Notes: generated by a model not told the origin, from the sequence alone. A stretch of 64,000 bases of DNA from JADKHR01 sp041917295 (GCA_041917295.1 JAYRXX010000021.1:62001-126000), one strand, 5' to 3'; shown: positions 43,794-52,127, numbered from the stretch's first letter. Translations and numbers: made by a program.

Positions 43794-44414
43794 CTAAGCG
43801 GCTTTGGGGGGCGTGTTCGACTTGGCGTTTTCGTTCATCACCCGGGAGAAACAGTCCGGGCAAATTCCGTGGGTAAAGGTGGCCTCGGTGTGTTCCGCCA
43901 AATAACTTTCCACCTGGCGCCAATAATCTTGGCCTTCGCGGATTTTTTTGCAGTAGGCGCAAATGGGAAGCAACCCTCGCAAACTCTTGATTTGAGCCAT
44001 GGCATCGGTGAGGTCCCGAACCCGGTCGGCCAAACTTTGTTGGATCGACAACACCCGCCGGCCCACTTCAATGCGCGCCCACAATTCCCCTGCGTGGAAC
44101 GGTTTGGTCACATAATCGTCGGCTCCGGACAACAGGCCCATCATTAAATCGTCTTTGCTGTTACGGGAGGTGAGCAAAATCAAATAACAGGGTTGCAAAC
44201 TGGCCTTAGCCCGAGCCAATCGGCACACCTCCAACCCTTCCATGTCCGGCATCATCCAGTCCAGAAGGGCCATCCGGGGCGGATCGGGTTGTTGCAATAT
44301 GTCCCAGGCTTCCCGGCCATTGGTGGCGGGCACCACGTCCAAATTCCATCGTTCCAAAGCGCGGGACAGGGTTTCCAGTGTTGTCGGATCGTCGTCGGCG
44401 ACAAGGATTTTCAC
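43794..44414 (-). CDS. Response regulator with C-terminal Cys4 zinc-ribbon-like module
   Basis: A 206-residue protein starting GTG 44414. A receiver (about 1-120) has 'ILVADDDPTTLETL', phosphoacceptor 'MALLDWMMPDMEGLEV', 'ILLTSRNSKDD' and 'DYVTKPFHAGEL'. A helical linker follows. A C-terminal domain (about 150-206) has two CxxC pairs: 'CAYCKKIREGQDYWRQVESYL' and 'GICPDCFSR'. This zinc-ribbon-like tail is known from some Deltaproteobacterial receivers of unknown output. It begins 1 nt after the stop of the Hpt gene, so the two are coupled in a phosphorelay. Confidence 0.85.
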   Translation of the reverse strand: MKILVADDDPTTLETLSRALERWNLDVVPATNGREAWDILQQPDPPRMALLDWMMPDMEGLEVCRLARAKASLQPCYLILLTSRNSKDDLMMGLLSGADDYVTKPFHAGELWARIEVGRRVLSIQQSLADRVRDLTDAMAQIKSLRGLLPICAYCKKIREGQDYWRQVESYLAEHTEATFTHGICPDCFSRVMNENAKSNTPPKAA

Positions 44415-44415
44415 G

Positions 44416-44817
44416 TTAGGCCTCCCGGGGCGGAAACTCGGCCGAAGACAAATACTCTTTAAACCGACTGAACTCCGATTCGGCGGTATCCAACGCAGGC
44501 TGAGCTTTGGTTAAATCGCCCCGTTTTCCCATCTCTTCCAGCTCCAAAAAAATTTCCGAAAGCCCGGACGCCCCGGCGTTGAGGGCCGATCCTTTTAGCT
44601 GGTGGGCCTTTTGGCGCACGCCTACGGCGTCCCCGGAGCTGAGAGCGGCGATCAATAAAGGAAGAACCTCGCTCACGGTATTAATAAATCGCTGAAAAAC
44701 GAAGGATTTAACCCCTTCGGCATCCATTTCCAAGGTTTCTTTTAGCTCAAAAAAGCGGGCGGCATCCAGCGGAGGAGCATTGGTGTCATTGGTCATAGCG
44801 GCCTCGATTGCGGTCAT
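44416..44817 (-). CDS. Histidine phosphotransfer (Hpt) domain protein
   Basis: A 133-residue all-helical protein with the Hpt signature 'VRQKAHQLKGSALNAGASGLSEIFLELE', where His in AHQLKGS is the phosphorylated residue. Stand-alone Hpt proteins shuttle phosphoryl groups from hybrid kinases to receivers. The next gene, 1 nt away, is a receiver with a Zn-ribbon tail, its probable acceptor. No hybrid kinase gene is adjacent. Start ATG 44817 (GGGG about 5 nt upstream) or ATG 44796. Confidence 0.88.
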   Translation of the reverse strand: MTAIEAAMTNDTNAPPLDAARFFELKETLEMDAEGVKSFVFQRFINTVSEVLPLLIAALSSGDAVGVRQKAHQLKGSALNAGASGLSEIFLELEEMGKRGDLTKAQPALDTAESEFSRFKEYLSSAEFPPREA

Positions 44818-44874
44818 TTATTCCCCGCGCATACCTTATCGACAATTCCCGCCATTCCTAAACCCCCCAAAAGA

Positions 44875-44907
44875 AAACCCCCGCCCTCTTAATGAAGGCG
44901 GGGGTTT
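44875..44907 (-). terminator. Intrinsic terminator of glutamine synthetase gene
   Basis: A perfect 11-bp stem (AAACCCCCGCC, 44875-44885, with 44897-44907) encloses an 11-nt loop. On the minus strand it ends in GGGGGTTTTCTTTT, a T-rich tail, 23 nt after the glnA stop. Confidence 0.85.
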
Positions 44908-44929
44908 CTTTAAAGAAGACGGCAGACGA

Positions 44930-47107
44930 TTAGAGGTCGAACAGCATCTCCTGGTATGTCGGCACCGGCCAGAAATCGCCTGGCAACAGGGATTCCAGGG
45001 CGTCGATGTCTTTGCGCAGGTCCGCTTGAGCGGTAAACACGCTGTCGTGGAACGCTTTCGCCTTTTTGTGAACATCTTCGGTGGCGTTGGCTTTGGCGGT
45101 GGCGGATTCGAGGGCCGTCAGCTTTTTGGATGCCGACAGCAACAATTCGTTGATTTTCGCCAAAATCCCGGCCGGCACGGAAGTGTCGGCTCCGGCGGAT
45201 TTGAGAGCGTTCACGGTTTCGGCCAGCTCGCCTGTGTAGGCGATGACGGAGGGGATATATTGACCCCGGGTCATCTGCATCGCGCAACGAGCTTCGATGT
45301 TGATGTGTTTGGCATACTGTTCCAGGGCAATCTCATATCGGGAATGAATTTCCCGGCCCGTAAGAACTTTGTATTTTTCGAACAGGGACACGGTGCTTTC
45401 GTTCGCCAAAGCCCCGTAGGCTTCCACGGCCGACGAAATGTTGGGCAAACCCCGTTTGGCGGCTTCTTTCACCCAATCGTCCGAATAGTTGTTGCCGTTA
45501 AAAATCACCCGCCCGTGTTCTTTCATGGTTTCCCGAACAATGGCGGTGACTTCCTTTTCCAAGTCCTTGGCCTTTTCAAGCCGGGTGGCGATTTCGTCCA
45601 GGGATTCGGCCACGATGGTGTTCAACACCATGTTGGCGTCGGCAATCGACATGGACGACGGCACCATGCGGAACTCGAACTTGTTGCCCGTAAAGGCAAA
45701 CGGCGACGTGCGGTTGCGGTCCGAGTTGTCCAGCGGGAGCTTCGGCAGAGTATCGACCCCGATGGTCATATATTGTTGACCCGCGGATTCGGTCTGTTTG
45801 CCCTGAGCAATGTTGGTGAGGACCTGGGTCAGCTGTTCGCCCATGAACACCGAGATAATCGCCGGCGGGGCTTCGTTGGCGCCCAACCGGAGGTCGTTGC
45901 CGGGGTTCGAGGCGCCGGCGCGGAGCTTGTCGGCGTGTCGGTCCACCGCGGTGATGGTGGCGGCCAAAAACACCAGGAACTGTTCGTTGTCGTGGGGCGT
46001 GTGCCCGGGATCCAACAGGTTGAGCCCGTCGTCGGTGGCCATGGACCAGTTGTTGTGTTTTCCCGACCCGTTGACGCCGGCGAACGGCTTTTCATAAAGC
46101 AAGCAAACCAAACCGTTGCGAAGGGCCACTTTTTGCATGGTTTCCATCACCAGCTGATTTTGGTCGGCGGCGATGCTGGACATGGAAAAGATGGGAGCCA
46201 TTTCGAACTGAGCCGGCGCCACTTCGTTGTGTTTGGTTTTGGACGTGATGCCCATTTTCCAGAGCTCAATGTCCAGGTCGCGCATAAACTTGGCGATCCG
46301 GTCTTTGATGGCTCCGAAATATTGGTCTTCCAATTCCTGGCCTTTCGGAGGCGGCGCGCCAAACAACGTGCGGCCGGCCAACACCAAGTCTGTCCGTTGA
46401 TCAAAATAATCCTTGTCAATAAGGAAATATTCCTGTTCCGGACCCACGGTGGTGATGACGCGCTGGCTTTTCTTGTTGCCCAGCGCCCGCAGAACCCGCA
46501 TGGCCTGTTTGGACAAAGCCGCCATGGACCGCAACAACGGGGTCTTTTTATCCAACGCTTCGCCGGTGTAGCTGACAAACGCCGTGGGAATGGTGAGCGT
46601 GGCGTTGCCGGCGGCGTCTTCCTTTAAGAAAGCCGGGGACGTGGTATCCCAAGCCGTGTAACCGCGGGCTTCAAAGGTGGCGCGGATACCGCCGCTGGGA
46701 AAACTGGAAGCGTCGGGCTCTCCTTTAATGAGAGCTTTGCCCGAAAAGACAGCCATGGCGGAGCCGTCGCCTTTGGGCTCCAAGAAACTGTCGTGCTTTT
46801 CGGCGGTTTTGCCGGTCAACGGCTGAAACCAGTGGGTGTAGTGGGTGGCGCCTTTTTCGATGGCCCATTCTTTCATGGCCTCGGCGACGACGTTGGCAAC
46901 GTCCAAGGTTAGCTCCGCTTCCCCGGCCATCACCCGGCGCAGAGAGGCATACACATTTTTGGGAAGACGTTTTTTCATTTCTCGGTCAGAAAAAACGTTT
47001 GATCCGAACACTTCCGACAGAGTGGAATCGGCCGAAAGGCGGCCGCTGGACGAATGTCCATTGGACGAATGAATCACCCCAATGGCGCTGGATGTTTTTT
47101 TAGGCAT
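44930..47107 (-). CDS. glnN: Glutamine synthetase type III
   Basis: A 725-residue GSIII (GlnN), the double-hexamer type about 250 residues longer than GSI. N-terminal GSIII-specific region 'FGSNVFSDREMKKRLPKNVY', 'THYTHWFQPLTGKTAEKHD', metal/substrate segments 'VGPEQEYFLID', 'ELWKMGITSKTKHNEVAPAQFEMAP', 'FAGVNGSGKHNNWSM' and 'GNDLRLGANEAPPAIISVF'. It assimilates ammonia into glutamine. ATG 47107. A divergently transcribed CHASE4-type sensor gene lies upstream. No ntrB/ntrC, glnB or amt gene is visible close by. GSIII is typical of Bacteroidetes, cyanobacteria, Elusimicrobiota and some others. Confidence 0.96.
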   Translation of the reverse strand: MPKKTSSAIGVIHSSNGHSSSGRLSADSTLSEVFGSNVFSDREMKKRLPKNVYASLRRVMAGEAELTLDVANVVAEAMKEWAIEKGATHYTHWFQPLTGKTAEKHDSFLEPKGDGSAMAVFSGKALIKGEPDASSFPSGGIRATFEARGYTAWDTTSPAFLKEDAAGNATLTIPTAFVSYTGEALDKKTPLLRSMAALSKQAMRVLRALGNKKSQRVITTVGPEQEYFLIDKDYFDQRTDLVLAGRTLFGAPPPKGQELEDQYFGAIKDRIAKFMRDLDIELWKMGITSKTKHNEVAPAQFEMAPIFSMSSIAADQNQLVMETMQKVALRNGLVCLLYEKPFAGVNGSGKHNNWSMATDDGLNLLDPGHTPHDNEQFLVFLAATITAVDRHADKLRAGASNPGNDLRLGANEAPPAIISVFMGEQLTQVLTNIAQGKQTESAGQQYMTIGVDTLPKLPLDNSDRNRTSPFAFTGNKFEFRMVPSSMSIADANMVLNTIVAESLDEIATRLEKAKDLEKEVTAIVRETMKEHGRVIFNGNNYSDDWVKEAAKRGLPNISSAVEAYGALANESTVSLFEKYKVLTGREIHSRYEIALEQYAKHINIEARCAMQMTRGQYIPSVIAYTGELAETVNALKSAGADTSVPAGILAKINELLLSASKKLTALESATAKANATEDVHKKAKAFHDSVFTAQADLRKDIDALESLLPGDFWPVPTYQEMLFDL

Positions 47108-47295
47108 GGAAATAACCTCGCTTGAATGAAATAGATCCCCGGGAGTACCCCGCGGGCTTCTTAGATACTGTGATGATATAGGTTTCGCCGGACGCCATTG
47201 TCCGATCGTGTTCGACCTGCGTGGAAATTATACAAAGAAAAAAGTGAATGGGGATTTTATTATTAAAGACGTCCCCCGCCGCGTTATACCTCACC

Positions 47296-47323
47296 TTGAC
47301 AAAATGAAGTTTGCGCTTATACT
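47296..47323 (+). promoter_or_regulatory. Strong sigma70-type promoter for the CHASE4 sensor gene
   Basis: TTGACA (47296-47301), 16-nt spacer, TATACT (47318-47323). The start of transcription falls near 47330, giving an unusually short leader. AAAGGAGG at 47334-47341 is a full Shine-Dalgarno, 6 nt before ATG 47348. Confidence 0.75.
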
Positions 47324-47347
47324 CAAGTATTCGAAAGGAGGAAGCCG

Positions 47348-48382
47348 ATGAAAATCCAACAAAAAATCAGCGGGGGCGTGATCGTCACGGTCGCTGGAAT
47401 GATGGGGGCGCTTTACCTCATTCTGGGATCGTCGATCACGGCGGGGTTCGCACGGGTGGAAAAGGCCGACACGGAAAAAAACGTCTTCCGCGTGGTGGAC
47501 GCCGTGGACGCATCCTTAAAAGGCATGCAAAATTCCCTCATGACCTGGAGCCTGTGGGACGACGCCTACCAATATGTTGCCCGGCCCAACAAAGCCTTTG
47601 AAGAATCCAACATGGGCGCTTCGGCCTTCAGCGGCATGAACATTCACATTCTGGTGTTCGTCAACAACGACGGCAAGGTGATTCACGCCTCGGCGTTCGA
47701 CAAAAAAACAGAGAAAATGGGGCCCGTTCCCGACTCGTTGCTCAGCCAACTCAAGAAAGGCGCGCCGTTGACGGTCCACAAAGATTTGAATTCGGTCCAC
47801 AGCGGGTTGATCACGTTGCCGGAAGGTGTTCTGATGGCTGTGGCGGGACCCGTGACCACCACAAACCTGGACAAACCATATAACGGCACGCTCCTCTTTG
47901 GCCGTTGGTTTGACGGCGAGCAACAAGACACCTTATCCAAGGTAACCCACATGGATTTGGCCTTTACCCCCACCCAGGAAGAAATGGAAGGGGTGGTGGT
48001 GCAACCACGAAGCCGGGACATTATTTCCGGCACCACGATTATCCGGGACTTGACCGGCCGACCGGCTCTTAAAGTGCGGGCGGACATTGATCGGGCGGTT
48101 GCCCGCCAGGGGCGAACCACGATCAGAAGCGTTATGATGGCCTTGGGCGCGGTGGGGGTGGTTCTCTTCATTGTTATCTCGCTGATGGTCAACCGGCTGG
48201 TGGTTTCCCGGATATTGGCGTTGTCCAACCAGTTGGCGGCCAAAAACCAAGCGTTTGACTTCAGTTCTCCGACCGTGGTGTCGGGAACGAGCGACGAGAT
48301 CGCCGTTCTCACGGAATCCGTTAACGGATTGATCGCCGCGGCCCAACAGGTGTTTATTTCGATCGGCGAAGCCGGTAAATAG
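47348..48382 (+). CDS. CHASE4-type membrane sensor ending in HAMP, no output domain
   Basis: A 344-residue protein with the topology TM (about 10-32), extracytoplasmic CHASE4-like domain (about 35-255; 'SLMTWSLWDDAYQYV' is a CHASE4 hallmark), TM (about 260-285, 'ALGAVGVVLFIVISLMVNRLVV'), and a HAMP-like tail that ends shortly after 'EIAVLTESVNGLIAAAQQVF'. No kinase, GGDEF or methyl-accepting domain follows. It probably signals through a partner, perhaps the 63-residue protein encoded 10 nt downstream. Ligand unknown. Driven by its own strong promoter. Confidence 0.82.
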   Translation: MKIQQKISGGVIVTVAGMMGALYLILGSSITAGFARVEKADTEKNVFRVVDAVDASLKGMQNSLMTWSLWDDAYQYVARPNKAFEESNMGASAFSGMNIHILVFVNNDGKVIHASAFDKKTEKMGPVPDSLLSQLKKGAPLTVHKDLNSVHSGLITLPEGVLMAVAGPVTTTNLDKPYNGTLLFGRWFDGEQQDTLSKVTHMDLAFTPTQEEMEGVVVQPRSRDIISGTTIIRDLTGRPALKVRADIDRAVARQGRTTIRSVMMALGAVGVVLFIVISLMVNRLVVSRILALSNQLAAKNQAFDFSSPTVVSGTSDEIAVLTESVNGLIAAAQQVFISIGEAGK

Positions 48383-48392
48383 GAGAGACGCC

Positions 48393-48584
48393 ATGGGAAT
48401 GCTCGTTAAAAAAGCTTTCGATAAAGTTCAAGAAAAGGGCGGCCTGCCGATGTTATGCAAAATGGCCATTCGAACGGGAATCACAACCCAGACGGCGCCG
48501 ACCGTTCAGGACACAACCGAAATCCTGGCGAAAGTAAAAAAGGCCTTCGTCGAACTGTTCCCCACCGAACCGCCGCCCATTTGA
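48393..48584 (+). CDS. Small hypothetical protein
   Basis: A 63-residue protein (ATG 48393, GGAGAG 6 nt upstream) encoded 10 nt after the CHASE4 sensor gene, so probably in the same transcript. Sequence blocks are 'LVKKAFDKVQEKGGLPML' and 'TEILAKVKKAFVELF', amphipathic helices around a short 'CKMAIRTGIT' segment, with a Pro-rich C-terminus. No family recognised. Possibly a cytoplasmic partner or effector of the sensor. Confidence 0.65.
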   Translation: MGMLVKKAFDKVQEKGGLPMLCKMAIRTGITTQTAPTVQDTTEILAKVKKAFVELFPTEPPPI

Positions 48585-48607
48585 TTGGGGGTAACTGGAA
48601 AAAATTC

Positions 48608-48636
48608 TTGACACCCCACCCGCCCAACTGTTAAAT
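48608..48636 (+). promoter_or_regulatory. Sigma70-type promoter for the porin gene
   Basis: TTGACA (48608-48613), exactly 17 nt, TTAAAT (48631-48636). The -35 is perfect and the -10 has 4 of 6 matches. The predicted start near 48643 leaves a leader of about 160 nt before the porin ATG at 48804. Confidence 0.7.
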
Positions 48637-48663
48637 TCTTCCCAGCCGCACAGAGTTGAGCGG

Positions 48664-48740
48664 GTTGGGTGGTCGGGACAAAGGAGTCCTCCCAGGCTTA
48701 GGCCAAGGGGGGGCTTTTTTTTTAGGCCATCCCACCCAAC
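48664..48740 (+). promoter_or_regulatory. Structured porin leader, possible attenuator
   Basis: Inside the porin leader GTTGGGTGG (48664-48672) can pair with CCACCCAAC (48732-48740), bracketing an intrinsic-terminator-like hairpin (48685-48723). The downstream arm lies beyond the T-run, so formation of the long stem and of the terminator compete only after read-through. No known riboswitch consensus was recognised. Confidence 0.45.
48685..48723 (+). terminator. Terminator-like hairpin within the porin leader
   Basis: AGTCCTCCC (48685-48693) pairs with GGGGGGGCT (48707-48715), 9 bp with two G-U pairs. Nine Ts follow (48715-48723). It lies 80 nt upstream of the porin start, between the porin's own promoter and its gene, so it would abort porin transcripts unless bypassed. 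Confidence 0.6.
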
Positions 48741-48803
48741 AAGGCGGCCCGATCCTAATTAGGCTCGGCGCCAACACACACAAACAGTAAAGGAGATACA
48801 ACG

Positions 48804-49919
48804 ATGAGATCAACAAAACGCAGTTACGTGGCCGTGGCCTTGCTGGCCGCTGTTGCCGCCGGCGTCCGCGCCGAAGGACCCAAAGTCAGCGGGTTTGTGG
48901 ATGTGGGCTACAACTACAACCTGAACGGGCAGAGCGCCAACCCATACCGCTCGTTTGACAACCAATCCAACAGCATCACTCTGCAAAATGCCGAGATCGA
49001 TGTGGAAGGCAAGATGGAAAACGGGGTTGGTTATCGGGTGGATACGATGTATGGATACGATGCCGCCATCGTGAACGCGACAGAAGACTTTTCTGACACT
49101 GCCCCTGATCTTCAGTTTAACCTCCAGCAGGCCTTCTTGACGTTCTCTTGCCCCCTCACGGGATCCGCTGTCAGCCTCGGAAAGTTTGTAACTCCGTTCG
49201 GGTACGAAGTGGTGGAAGCCAAAGACAACTACAACATCAGCCGCGGTTTGCTGTTCGGATACACGGTTCCATTCTCCCACACAGGCGTTAAGGCCGACAA
49301 GGGGTTTTTTGACGGAAAATATACCGCCTCCCTTGGTCTCGTTAACGGTTGGGACAACATGAAAGACAACAACGATGGCAAGACGGGTATTGCCCAAGTT
49401 GGGACAACAGTTCTCCCCAAAACGTCCATATTGATCGGTGGAGCCTACGGGGCCGAACAAGCCACTCCCGCCGCGGGCGCTCAAAGCACCCAAGGCAACG
49501 GGCGGACGCTGGTGGATGTCATTGTTAAAATGACCCCCATTGACCCGTTGACATTGGTGGCAAACTATGACGTCGGGGAAGAAAAGTTCAACGACCCGAT
49601 GTATCCTAACACACATATGAAAATCACAAACAGCTATCAAGGACTCGGTCTTCACGCCAACTACCAGCTGAACGACATGCTGTCCGTTGCCGGCCGATGG
49701 GAAACGTTGGATGATGACGGTGGAAAAACAGGCAAGGAACAAGTGCTTCGTTCTGAAACCATCACGGCCCAGGCCAAAAAGGACGGGGTCATCTATCGTC
49801 TGGAATATCGGGCGGATCACTCGACGGCCACCGATCCCTACCAGTTCGTTAGCGACATGGGGGATACAAACCGATCCAGCCAAACGACCCTTGGCGCACA
49901 AGTCATTGTAACGTTCTAA
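48804..49919 (+). CDS. BBP2-like outer-membrane beta-barrel porin
   Basis: A 371-residue exported porin. Signal peptide (1-23, cleaving after VRA) then 'GPKVSGFVDVGYNYNLNGQ', 'QNAEIDVEGKMENGVGYRVD', 'QAFLTFSCPLTGSAVSLGKFVTPFGYE' and a C-terminal aromatic ending (VIVTF). This is the pattern of OmpL-like beta-barrel porin-2 proteins. AAAGGAG precedes ATG 48804. It has its own promoter, a structured leader and a terminator, so it is a monocistronic, highly regulated gene. Substrate unknown; its neighbourhood with glutamine synthetase suggests nitrogen control, which is speculative. Confidence 0.8.
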   Translation: MRSTKRSYVAVALLAAVAAGVRAEGPKVSGFVDVGYNYNLNGQSANPYRSFDNQSNSITLQNAEIDVEGKMENGVGYRVDTMYGYDAAIVNATEDFSDTAPDLQFNLQQAFLTFSCPLTGSAVSLGKFVTPFGYEVVEAKDNYNISRGLLFGYTVPFSHTGVKADKGFFDGKYTASLGLVNGWDNMKDNNDGKTGIAQVGTTVLPKTSILIGGAYGAEQATPAAGAQSTQGNGRTLVDVIVKMTPIDPLTLVANYDVGEEKFNDPMYPNTHMKITNSYQGLGLHANYQLNDMLSVAGRWETLDDDGGKTGKEQVLRSETITAQAKKDGVIYRLEYRADHSTATDPYQFVSDMGDTNRSSQTTLGAQVIVTF

Positions 49920-49944
49920 GATTCATTAAGAACCCGCACAGTGC

Positions 49945-49973
49945 GATGGCCGCCCCTTCGTGGGGCGGCCATC
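49945..49973 (+). repeat. Perfect 12-bp hairpin downstream of porin gene
   Basis: GATGGCCGCCCC (49945-49956) is the exact reverse complement of 49962-49973 with a 5-nt loop TTCGT. No T-run follows directly, so it is more likely a 3'-end stabiliser or RNA-protein site than a terminator; the true terminator is 26 nt further on. Confidence 0.7.
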
Positions 49974-49998
49974 GGCATTGGCGGATCGGTGCAACGTC

Positions 49999-50037
49999 GC
50001 CCCGGGTTTGCGGTCTCCCGCCCCGGGGCCTTTTTTT
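49999..50037 (+). terminator. Intrinsic terminator of porin gene
   Basis: GCCCCGGG (49999-50006) pairs with CCCGGGGC (50022-50029), 8 bp, followed by C and seven Ts (50031-50037). Lies 80 nt after the porin stop and 12 nt before the EAL gene start. Confidence 0.8.
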
Positions 50038-50049
50038 AGGGAATAAACC

Positions 50050-51213
50050 ATGACGCTCGACATATTTATTAAAGAACGAGACCTCCGGGTTGTGTTGGAA
50101 CCTGTTGTCTCCGTTCGACAAAAAACAATTTTAGGCCGCGTGGCCCGGATCAAAAGCGGGACGGACCTTTCAGGGCCTTCATCCCGAACCTTGGCGGGCC
50201 GGGAAGGCTTTTCCGTGGATTTTGACCGATGGTTCCGGGGAGAAGCCCTCTCCGCCTACAAAAATGCCGGGGCCCATGGGCTCCTCTTTTTGGGTTTTGA
50301 AACAGCCGTCTTGGATCTGGGCGTGGCCGGGTCCGGCCATTTGGCCAATCGGGTGAAAGAACTGGGCTTAAACCCCGCCGACATTGTCATTTCCATCCGC
50401 GAATCGAAGGTGGAAGATCGAGACCTCTTGATCGATTTCGTCGCTCGCCACCGGGCCCAAGGGTTTTTGATCGCCCTCAAAGAGTTGGGGGAAGGCCATT
50501 CGAATTTGGAACGGGTTGCGGCCCTTCGGCCGGACATGCTGCAGGTGGGTGAAGGCCTGGTGACACGCTTGGACAAGGAATTTTTTGCCCAGGAAATTTT
50601 AAAGTCTCTCGCCGCTCTTTCTAAAAAAATCGGGGCTCTGCTGGTGGCCGAAGGCGTCGCCACGGAAAATCAAGCCTTGGCCGCCTTGGATAACGGGGTG
50701 GACCTCTTGGAAGGACCTTTCTTTTCCGGGCCGGCGGGATCGGTGGACGCCATCGCCCGGCTGGCCGACCGACACCGGGACGCGGCGGTGGAAAAATCAA
50801 AGGCGTTAAAGAATCGGGTGCGGGAATCCGAACGGGTTCTGTCCACGTTTGTCCGGGCCCTGACGGGCATCGCCGCCGCGGAATTAGACATGGCGCTGGC
50901 CCGGCTTATCCGTGAGAACACCGACGTGGAATGCGCCTTTGTGTTAAGCGAAAGCGGCGTTCAAGAAACCGAAACCCACGCGCGGCCCGGCGTGGTGTTT
51001 AAACGAAACGCCCTGTTTCACCCCGCCCGCCCCGGCGCCGACCATTCCGGAAAAGAATACGTTTACCTATTATCCGACGCTTTCGTAAGCCGCTACCGCA
51101 CCGAGCCGTATGTGTCCCAAGCCTCCGGAAACCTGTGCGTCACCCTCTCCGCCCTCCTGCGCGACCAATCCGGACACACCCACATCCTCTGCCTCGACCT
51201 GCCGTGGCAATGA
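50050..51213 (+). CDS. Degenerate EAL-domain protein with C-terminal sensory-like region
   Basis: A 387-residue cytoplasmic protein. Residues about 1-240 have the EAL fold order: 'LEPVVSVRQKTILGRVARI', 'IVISIRESKVEDRDLL', 'GFLIALKELGEGHSNLERVAALRPDMLQVGEGL', 'LLVAEGVATENQALAALDNGVDLLEGPFFSGP'. But the EAL triad is RVA, DDFGxGxSSL is KELGEGHSNL and the DxxK Lys is replaced, so metal binding and catalysis should be lost. Residues about 260-387 form a second domain resembling a GAF/sensory fold. Probably a c-di-GMP sensor or protein-interaction factor rather than a phosphodiesterase. ATG 50050 lies just past the porin terminator. Confidence 0.78.
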   Translation: MTLDIFIKERDLRVVLEPVVSVRQKTILGRVARIKSGTDLSGPSSRTLAGREGFSVDFDRWFRGEALSAYKNAGAHGLLFLGFETAVLDLGVAGSGHLANRVKELGLNPADIVISIRESKVEDRDLLIDFVARHRAQGFLIALKELGEGHSNLERVAALRPDMLQVGEGLVTRLDKEFFAQEILKSLAALSKKIGALLVAEGVATENQALAALDNGVDLLEGPFFSGPAGSVDAIARLADRHRDAAVEKSKALKNRVRESERVLSTFVRALTGIAAAELDMALARLIRENTDVECAFVLSESGVQETETHARPGVVFKRNALFHPARPGADHSGKEYVYLLSDAFVSRYRTEPYVSQASGNLCVTLSALLRDQSGHTHILCLDLPWQ

Positions 51214-51233
51214 CCCTCATGGCCACGGGGGAA

Positions 51234-52013
51234 TTATAAAGCCCTAGAAATTCGCTCAAAGTCGTCGAGGGTGAAGGTTTCGGGACGGCGGGTGGGATCC
51301 ACGTTTAGATGGCGCAACACGCTAGCCACCGTTTCCCGGTCCAGCCCGAGCCCATGGGACAAACTGTTGACGATGGTTTTGCGCCGTTGGCCGAACGCGG
51401 CGTGGGCCACCTTAAAAAATCGTTCGAGCGATTCGGTTCGCGGCTGGGCCAACCGTTCCAACTCAAAAACCGTCGACATCACCTTGGGCGCGGGCCGAAA
51501 CGCGCCCGGGGGCACATCGAACAACCGCCGCGCGTTCGCCCGGGTTTGAACCGACAAAGCCAACAAACCCCAATTTTTTCCCCCTGGCTGGGCCGTGATC
51601 CGAAGCGCCACCTCTTTTTGAACCATGAACACCGCCCGGTCCCACCCGGTCCACGCCAACACTTTTTGCAAAATGGCCGCCGCCGCAGAATAGGGCAAAT
51701 TGCCTATCACACGAAAGGGGGCCCCCTCCCCAGCCGGGGGCAGAGGCCAATCCAAAAAGTCCGCGTTGGTCACACTCAACCGGGGATCGGTTCCCCACCG
51801 ATTTTTCAACACCGCCACCAACTTCGAGTCAAGCTCAACAGCCGTTACCTGAGCCCCCTGTTCCAACAATGGCGCCGTGAGGGCCCCCTGACCAGGACCG
51901 ATTTCCAACACCCGACCGGGCTCGCCCCGGGGATTTGTCACCCCCAACGACGAAACAATCCGTTTAGCAACGGCCGAACTGGCTAAAAAGTTTTGTCCCC
52001 AGGGCGCGCGCAC
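51234..52013 (-). CDS. ksgA: 16S rRNA dimethyladenosine transferase KsgA
   Basis: A 259-residue Rossmann methyltransferase that dimethylates two adjacent adenosines at the 3' end of 16S rRNA. 'GQNFLASSAVAKRIV' opens it, motif I is 'LEIGPGQGALTAPLL', motif II 'VTAVELDSKLV' and catalytic motif IV 'VIGNLPYSAAAAIL'. The start is GTG 52013 ('MRAPWGQNFL'), as a TAA lies three codons upstream. Convergent with the EAL gene (21 nt gap) and divergent from the XRE gene. Confidence 0.95.
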   Translation of the reverse strand: MRAPWGQNFLASSAVAKRIVSSLGVTNPRGEPGRVLEIGPGQGALTAPLLEQGAQVTAVELDSKLVAVLKNRWGTDPRLSVTNADFLDWPLPPAGEGAPFRVIGNLPYSAAAAILQKVLAWTGWDRAVFMVQKEVALRITAQPGGKNWGLLALSVQTRANARRLFDVPPGAFRPAPKVMSTVFELERLAQPRTESLERFFKVAHAAFGQRRKTIVNSLSHGLGLDRETVASVLRHLNVDPTRRPETFTLDDFERISRAL

Positions 52014-52127
52014 AAACAGTTAAAACGTTAAAATCGTTAGAAATACGTATAGTCTTTTCACGAAATTCCTTATAATAATCATAATCTATGGGCGAAAAAC
52101 CCCACGATAAGTTAGAATTCATTCACT

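Noticed and set aside
44780..46627. 615-codon plus-strand frame across the glutamine synthetase gene
   Set aside because: Antisense shadow of a well-conserved GSIII; composition (His/Gly/Val rich) is non-biological.
47100..47294. Possible small protein encoded in the glutamine synthetase leader (64 codons, or 33 from an internal ATG at 47201)
   Set aside because: It has no recognisable family, no ribosome site and overlaps the glnN start; more likely untranslated leader. A glutamine riboswitch was considered, but its consensus blocks are absent.
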